Assembly (NCBI GenBank): GCA_964242215.1
Contig: CAXTCJ010000121.1
Location: forward strand, 1-16,915
Direction: 5' to 3'
Source of the DNA: LMUY01 sp964242215
Lineage (GTDB): Bacteria > Pseudomonadota > Alphaproteobacteria > Acetobacterales > Acetobacteraceae
Length of the DNA stretch: 16,915 nt
Of the stretch, positions 13,353 to 16,915 are shown piece by piece. The position numbers were made by a program, and so were the translations under genes. Each line of letters begins with the position of its first letter. Positions within the stretch are counted from its first letter, which is position 1. The notes under the pieces were generated by a model. The model searched no databases, was not told the origin of the DNA, and saw only the letters and a list, made by a program, of their open reading frames with translations.

Positions 13353-14513
13353 CTACGCCGCCAGGTCGCGCATGACACGGATCAGGTCCGACTTACCCTC
13401 GAACCCGATGCCGGGCAGGTCGGGCATGACGATGTGGCTGTCCTCCACGCGTACGCCGTCGGGGAAGCCGCCATACGGTTGGAACAGGTCCGGGTAACTC
13501 TCGTTGCCGCCCAGCCCGAGTCCGGCGGCGATGTTCAGGGACATCTGGTGGCCGCCGTGCGGGATGCATCGGCTGGCGGACCAACCGGCCACTTGCAGCG
13601 CAGCGAGGGTGCGCTGGTATTCGCACAAGCCATAGGACAGCGCGCAGTCGAATTGCAGCCAGTCGCGGTCCGGGCGCATGCCGCCATAGCGCAGCAGGTT
13701 GCGCGCGTCCTGGTGGCTAAACAAGTTTTCGCCGGTTGCCATCGCGCCCGGATAGAACTCGGCGAGTGCGGCCTGCAACGCGAAATCCAGCGGGTCGCCG
13801 GCCTCCTCATACCAGAACAGCGGATAATCCCGCAGCATCTTGGCGTAGGCGATCGCGTCCTCCAGCGTCAGCCGCCCATTGGCGTCGACGGCGAGCCGGG
13901 CGCGGCCGTCCAGCTCGGACAGCACGCCCTCGATGCGGGGGCGATCTTCGGCGATGCCGTTGCCGATTTTCATCTTCACGACGGTGTAGCCACGGTCCAG
14001 GTAGCTGCGCATCTCGGCGCGCAACTGCTCGACGCCCTTGCCCGGATAATAGTAGCCGCCGGCGGCATACACGAACACGCGGGGATCGGCCTGTCGCCCG
14101 TGGCGCTCCGCGAGCAGGCGGAACAACGGCTTCTCCGCAATCTTGGCGACCGCATCCCACACCGCCATGTCGATCGTGCCGACCGCTACCGAGCGTTCGC
14201 CATGGCCGCCGGGTTTTTCGTTGCGCATCAGCGTGGCCCAGATCCGGTCGGGATCCAGATTGTCGCCGGCCGCGTTCAGCAGCGTCGCCGGGTCGGCTTC
14301 CAGTAGGCGGGGTGCGAAGCGTTCCCGGATGAGGCCGCCCTGCCCGTAACGCCCGTTCGAGTTGAAGCCATAGCCGATCACGGTGCGGCCATCGCGCACC
14401 ACGTCGGTCACTACGGCGACCAGCGAGAGCGTCATCTTCGAGAAATCGATGTAGGCGTTGGCGATCGACGAGGCGATCGGCGCCGTTACTTCACGAACAT
14501 CGACGATGCGCAT
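13353..14513 (-). CDS. tarD: D-tartrate dehydratase (enolase superfamily)
   Basis: A 386-residue enolase-superfamily dehydratase. I recognise it as very close to the Bradyrhizobium japonicum D-tartrate dehydratase, from blocks such as NAYIDFSKMT (19-28), GFNSNGRYGQGGLIRERF (49-66), FVYAAGGYYYPGKG (147-160) and IPHGGHQMSLNIAAGLGLGG (317-336). The reaction is D-tartrate to oxaloacetate plus water, with Mg2+, in the cytoplasm. Catalytic Lys182 (KMK, 180-182), metal ligands Asp210, Glu236 and Glu262, and catalytic His319 are all in place and match the Bradyrhizobium residues after a 2-3 residue offset. AAGGAGG lies four bases before the ATG. It follows the crotonase by 19 bp and precedes the GntR regulator, with an NCS2-like permease at the head of the set. 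Oxaloacetate would enter the TCA cycle directly. A close non-tartrate sugar-acid substrate cannot be excluded. Confidence 0.9.
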   Translation of the reverse strand: MRIVDVREVTAPIASSIANAYIDFSKMTLSLVAVVTDVVRDGRTVIGYGFNSNGRYGQGGLIRERFAPRLLEADPATLLNAAGDNLDPDRIWATLMRNEKPGGHGERSVAVGTIDMAVWDAVAKIAEKPLFRLLAERHGRQADPRVFVYAAGGYYYPGKGVEQLRAEMRSYLDRGYTVVKMKIGNGIAEDRPRIEGVLSELDGRARLAVDANGRLTLEDAIAYAKMLRDYPLFWYEEAGDPLDFALQAALAEFYPGAMATGENLFSHQDARNLLRYGGMRPDRDWLQFDCALSYGLCEYQRTLAALQVAGWSASRCIPHGGHQMSLNIAAGLGLGGNESYPDLFQPYGGFPDGVRVEDSHIVMPDLPGIGFEGKSDLIRVMRDLAA

Positions 14514-14517
14514 GCGG

Positions 14518-14524
14518 CCTCCTT
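14518..14524 (-). promoter_or_regulatory. Strong ribosome binding site of tarD
   Basis: AAGGAGG on the - strand, four bases before the ATG at 14513. It is the best Shine-Dalgarno match in the window, though closely spaced. It suggests high expression of the dehydratase and confirms the start. Confidence 0.75.
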
Positions 14525-14532
14525 ACAGGGTT

Positions 14533-15327
14533 TCAGCGCGACGCCTTTCGGGCAGCCTGCGCGGTCAGGAACTTGGTCATGGCACGGTTCGGTTCGTCCG
14601 TCGCGAATGCCCCGGCAAAGGCGTCGACCCCCGCCTCGACCGCAGCGCGCAGCGGTAGGTCTTCCCAGGCACGGATCAGCTGCTTCTGCCGCCGGATCGC
14701 ACCCGGTGGGCTGGCCAGCACCTGGTCGAGCCATTGGTCCACCGCCTGATCCAGCTCCGCCGGCGGCACCACGCGTTCTACCAGGCCCCACTCGGCCGCG
14801 TCCTGAGCGCTGAACGTCTCGCCCAGCAGCAGCATCTGCCGGGTGCGTCCCCAGCCGACCAGCATCGGCAGCAGCGCCGCCTCCACCACCGAAGGGATGC
14901 CGAGCCGCACTTCGGGCATGCCGAACAGTGCGGTCGACGCGGCGAGGCGCAGATCGCAGGCGGCGGCAATCTCCAGTCCGGCGCCGAAGGTGTAGCCGTT
15001 GATGCGGGCGATCGTTGGAACCGGGACGGCCCGGATCGCATGGCAGCAGGCATGCACGCGGGAGATGAAGGCGCGCGCGTCGTGCCCGTTCTGCAGCGCC
15101 GCCATCTCGTTGATGTCGGCACCGCCGATGAACGCCTTGTCCCCTGCCCCGGTGAGCACGACGGCGCGCAGGTCATCCTCCCGCGCCAGCTTGAGCAGCG
15201 CCGCGGCCAGCGCCTCCAACAGGGGCGTGTTCAGGGTGTTCAGGCGGGCGGGGTTGTGAACCGTGATGGTCGCGATCAGCCCAGCGGGGCGCGCTGCGGT
15301 CTCGACCCGGATAGTTGCTTTGTCCAT
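14533..15327 (-). CDS. Enoyl-CoA hydratase/isomerase family protein with both catalytic glutamates
   Basis: A 264-residue crotonase-fold cytoplasmic enzyme. Oxyanion-hole segments are KAFIGGADINEM (64-75) and INGYTFGAGLEIA (109-121). Glu119 (GAGLE) and Glu139 (FGMPE) correspond exactly to the two catalytic glutamates of rat enoyl-CoA hydratase, 20 residues apart as expected, so hydratase or related activity is plausible. The helical tail around TDEPNRAMTKFL (about 247-258) is typical (canonical form SEDQKEGMxAFL). It sits between the NCS2-like permease and tarD on the same strand, 59 bp and 19 bp away. Tartrate breakdown needs no CoA step, so either the operon handles a second compound or the enzyme has another role. 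It is not a close relative of the crotonase at 10115-10906, which lacks both glutamates. Confidence 0.87.
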   Translation of the reverse strand: MDKATIRVETAARPAGLIATITVHNPARLNTLNTPLLEALAAALLKLAREDDLRAVVLTGAGDKAFIGGADINEMAALQNGHDARAFISRVHACCHAIRAVPVPTIARINGYTFGAGLEIAAACDLRLAASTALFGMPEVRLGIPSVVEAALLPMLVGWGRTRQMLLLGETFSAQDAAEWGLVERVVPPAELDQAVDQWLDQVLASPPGAIRRQKQLIRAWEDLPLRAAVEAGVDAFAGAFATDEPNRAMTKFLTAQAARKASR

Positions 15328-15333
15328 GGCTCC

Positions 15334-15359
15334 GCCCCCACCTACAGGCTAGCGGGGGC
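15334..15359 (-). other. Hairpin between the permease and crotonase genes
   Basis: GCCCCC (15334-15339) and GGGGGC (15354-15359) can pair with a 14-base loop just upstream of the crotonase start. A second small stem, ACCGC/GCGGT, lies at 15366-15379. They could reduce read-through between permease and crotonase or mask the ribosome site. Evidence is weak and GC-driven chance is likely. Confidence 0.25.
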
Positions 15360-15386
15360 ATGCCTACCGCGGATGCGGTCGCTATT

Positions 15387-16915
15387 CTACTCCGCTATCT
15401 CCATTCGGTCGGGCTGCAGGATCGGGGCGGCGGCGTAGCGGGCAGAGGCAAACAGCAGGCAGGAGACGGCGAGGTAGCTGAATGCCACCGCCGGGGCACG
15501 GCCGATGCCGATCGCCTCACCGTGGATGAAGCCGAAGAAGGTCAGCACCGCACCGGCCAGGGCAAAGGCGGCGCCCTTGGCCATCTGCCGGTCGATGATG
15601 CAGACGGCGATGGCGCCTAGCACGATCCCGGCCAGGGTCGCGCCGCCACCGAGCACTTCGAGCCCGTGATAGAGCACGCCGACCTGGCCCAGTTTGTCGA
15701 GCCCGACCTGCGCCGCGTTGGTGCCCGCCGCGCCCAACGCGCCGTCGATCTGCGTTTTACCCCAGGCGGCGATCTGCGGCAGGAAAGCGAGGATGATCGC
15801 GGGGGCGTGCCGGGCCGGCGTTTCCTGGAACGCCTGGCTGCCGATCAGCATGCCGATATACAGCAGGATCGGCAGGATCGCGACGATGGGGACGAGCGAG
15901 CTTATCAGCGACAACACGCCGAAACAGCACAGCAGCAACACCACGATGCCGGTCGCGGCCGAGTAGCCGATGCGGCCGCCCATCGCCTTCCAACCGGGGT
16001 GGCCGATATAGACGGCGTTGATGAACGGGTTGCCCATCAGGCAACCGATCAGGCTGATCACGCCGTCGGCGGTCAGCACGCGCGTGGTGGGATACGGGTC
16101 ACCGGCGGCCTCGGCGCTCTCGACGTTGTCCATGGCCTCGACCAAGTCGTAGATGCCGAACGGGATGGCGGTGACCAGGATCACGCCGATGAAGCTGAAG
16201 CCGGACAGCACCTGAGACACCGCCGGTGTCGGCAACGACAGGCCGAAATTGGCGACCGAGGCCACGACGGCGCCCCCGCTCAGCCCGCCATAGCTCAGGC
16301 CCAGCAGGGTCGAGCCCCAGGCGATGGCCGTGCCGACGGCGATCGCCACCAGGCCGCCGGGCACGCCGCCGAACTTGATGCCGCCGAACCAACTGCACAG
16401 GATGATGGCGAAGCACACCAGGCCGATCACCGGCGTGCTGAACATCTGGTTGGCCGGGCTCATCGCGATGAAGGTGATGGAGATGCCGGCCAGCGAGCCC
16501 AGCAGGGCGGCGCGAGGTGTGATGCGGCGGATGATTGGCGCCACGAAGCCGCCCGCCATCAGCACGAAGCTCTGCAGGAACACCCAGGTCAGCCCGGCCT
16601 GCCACGCCTGCATCGGGTCGTTCGTGCGGAGCTCGATCGGCAGCATGATCACGAAGGTGACGATGAACATGTGCGGCACGCTGATGCCCGAGGGCAGCGC
16701 ACACACGTCGCTGCGCCCGGTGCGCTGCGCCAGCCGCCACCCGAGCCAGGCATAGTAAAGGGTGGACAGGCACAGCATCAGCCCGGTCGCCGGCAGGATG
16801 CGGCCGAACACCAGCGCGTCCGGCATCTTCAGCACGAAGCGCAGCAGCCCGGTGAGCACCAGCAGGTTGACCAGGATGTTGGTGCCGAAGCCGAAGAACG
16901 CGTTCCAGTCGCCGG
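15387..16915 (-). CDS. NCS2-like (xanthine/uracil/vitamin C type) permease, 5' end outside the window
   Basis: A multi-pass inner-membrane transporter. The open frame runs through the right edge of the window without a stop. A GTG at 16859 is in frame, but residues upstream of it (FFGFGTNILVNLLVLTG) continue the membrane protein, so the true start lies beyond 16915. About 509 codons are visible. Hydrophobic segments fill most of the length; notable blocks are ALPSGISVPHMFIVTFVIML, SLAGISITFIAMSP and the loop FGIYDLVEAMDNVESAEAAG, the last resembling the conserved E-D-N region of the NCS2 family. It probably imports the substrate of the downstream genes (crotonase, D-tartrate dehydratase), which would make it an organic-acid rather than a purine transporter. 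That role is inferred from context. Family placement is moderate: other elevator-fold (SulP-like) carriers look similar. Confidence 0.7.
   Translation of the reverse strand, partial: GDWNAFFGFGTNILVNLLVLTGLLRFVLKMPDALVFGRILPATGLMLCLSTLYYAWLGWRLAQRTGRSDVCALPSGISVPHMFIVTFVIMLPIELRTNDPMQAWQAGLTWVFLQSFVLMAGGFVAPIIRRITPRAALLGSLAGISITFIAMSPANQMFSTPVIGLVCFAIILCSWFGGIKFGGVPGGLVAIAVGTAIAWGSTLLGLSYGGLSGGAVVASVANFGLSLPTPAVSQVLSGFSFIGVILVTAIPFGIYDLVEAMDNVESAEAAGDPYPTTRVLTADGVISLIGCLMGNPFINAVYIGHPGWKAMGGRIGYSAATGIVVLLLCCFGVLSLISSLVPIVAILPILLYIGMLIGSQAFQETPARHAPAIILAFLPQIAAWGKTQIDGALGAAGTNAAQVGLDKLGQVGVLYHGLEVLGGGATLAGIVLGAIAVCIIDRQMAKGAAFALAGAVLTFFGFIHGEAIGIGRAPAVAFSYLAVSCLLFASARYAAAPILQPDRMEIAE

Noticed and set aside
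13434..14306. Open frame of 290 codons antisense to tarD
   Set aside because: The - strand frame matches D-tartrate dehydratase residue by residue; the + strand frame is a shadow.
8005..15389. The octamer TAGAATAG at the stop codons of both the acyl-CoA ligase gene (8007-8000) and the permease gene (15389-15382)
   Set aside because: Only eight bases are shared and the flanks differ. Two occurrences are compatible with chance; no stem or known signal is associated.
1..16915. tRNA, rRNA, CRISPR array, transposase, phage or toxin-antitoxin genes
   Set aside because: Searched by eye on both strands; no cloverleaf-like sequence, spaced repeat array, or recombinase/transposase motif was seen.

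Overview
The window is GC-rich, tightly packed DNA from a chromosome or large replicon. Genes run almost end to end, with stop/start overlaps and long open shadow frames on the opposite strands. The gene families present (NtaA/SnaA-type monooxygenases, a D-tartrate dehydratase close to the Bradyrhizobium enzyme, ADP-forming acyl-CoA ligase, MmgE/PrpD) suggest a soil or plant-associated alphaproteobacterium with a large catabolic repertoire. That placement is inference; there is no rRNA or other marker gene. No tRNA, rRNA, CRISPR array, transposase or phage gene was seen, and no gene-free stretch exceeds about 130 bp.

Region A (12-5313, + strand): two tandem, clearly paralogous FMN-dependent monooxygenases of the NtaA/SnaA/DszA family, then a complete polar-amino-acid-type ABC importer (periplasmic binding protein, permease, ATPase). 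The three transporter genes overlap by 1-4 bases at each junction. Together they look like uptake and oxidative cleavage of one small polar, probably amino-acid-like or S/N-substituted compound. No flavin reductase is present in the window.

Region B (10906 down to 5370, - strand): crotonase-family protein, fused ADP-forming acyl-CoA ligase, acyl-CoA dehydrogenase and MFS carboxylate/metabolite transporter, with gaps of 4, 15 and 49 bp. This reads as an operon that imports an acid, activates it to the CoA ester, desaturates it and processes it further. The crotonase lacks both standard catalytic glutamates. Facing it, divergently (11034-12464, + strand), is an MmgE/PrpD-family gene. The 127-bp divergent region has a promoter-like element overlapped by a 20-bp imperfect palindrome, plus a second, perfect palindrome in the leader of the other operon.

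Region C (window right edge down to 12514, - strand): an NCS2-like permease cut by the window edge, a second crotonase with both catalytic glutamates, a D-tartrate dehydratase (tarD) and a HutC-type GntR regulator. This looks like a hydroxy-acid (tartrate) uptake and dehydration operon with its own regulator at the 3' end. It converges on the MmgE/PrpD gene. The short space between them holds a strong GC hairpin flanked by a 14-bp direct repeat, which looks like a small inserted element now placed as a bidirectional terminator. A different common proteobacterial hairpin repeat sits at the other convergent junction (5317-5350).

Overall this is an accessory catabolic island with three modules for small polar acids. 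The least explained parts are the substrate of region A and the pathway of region B.
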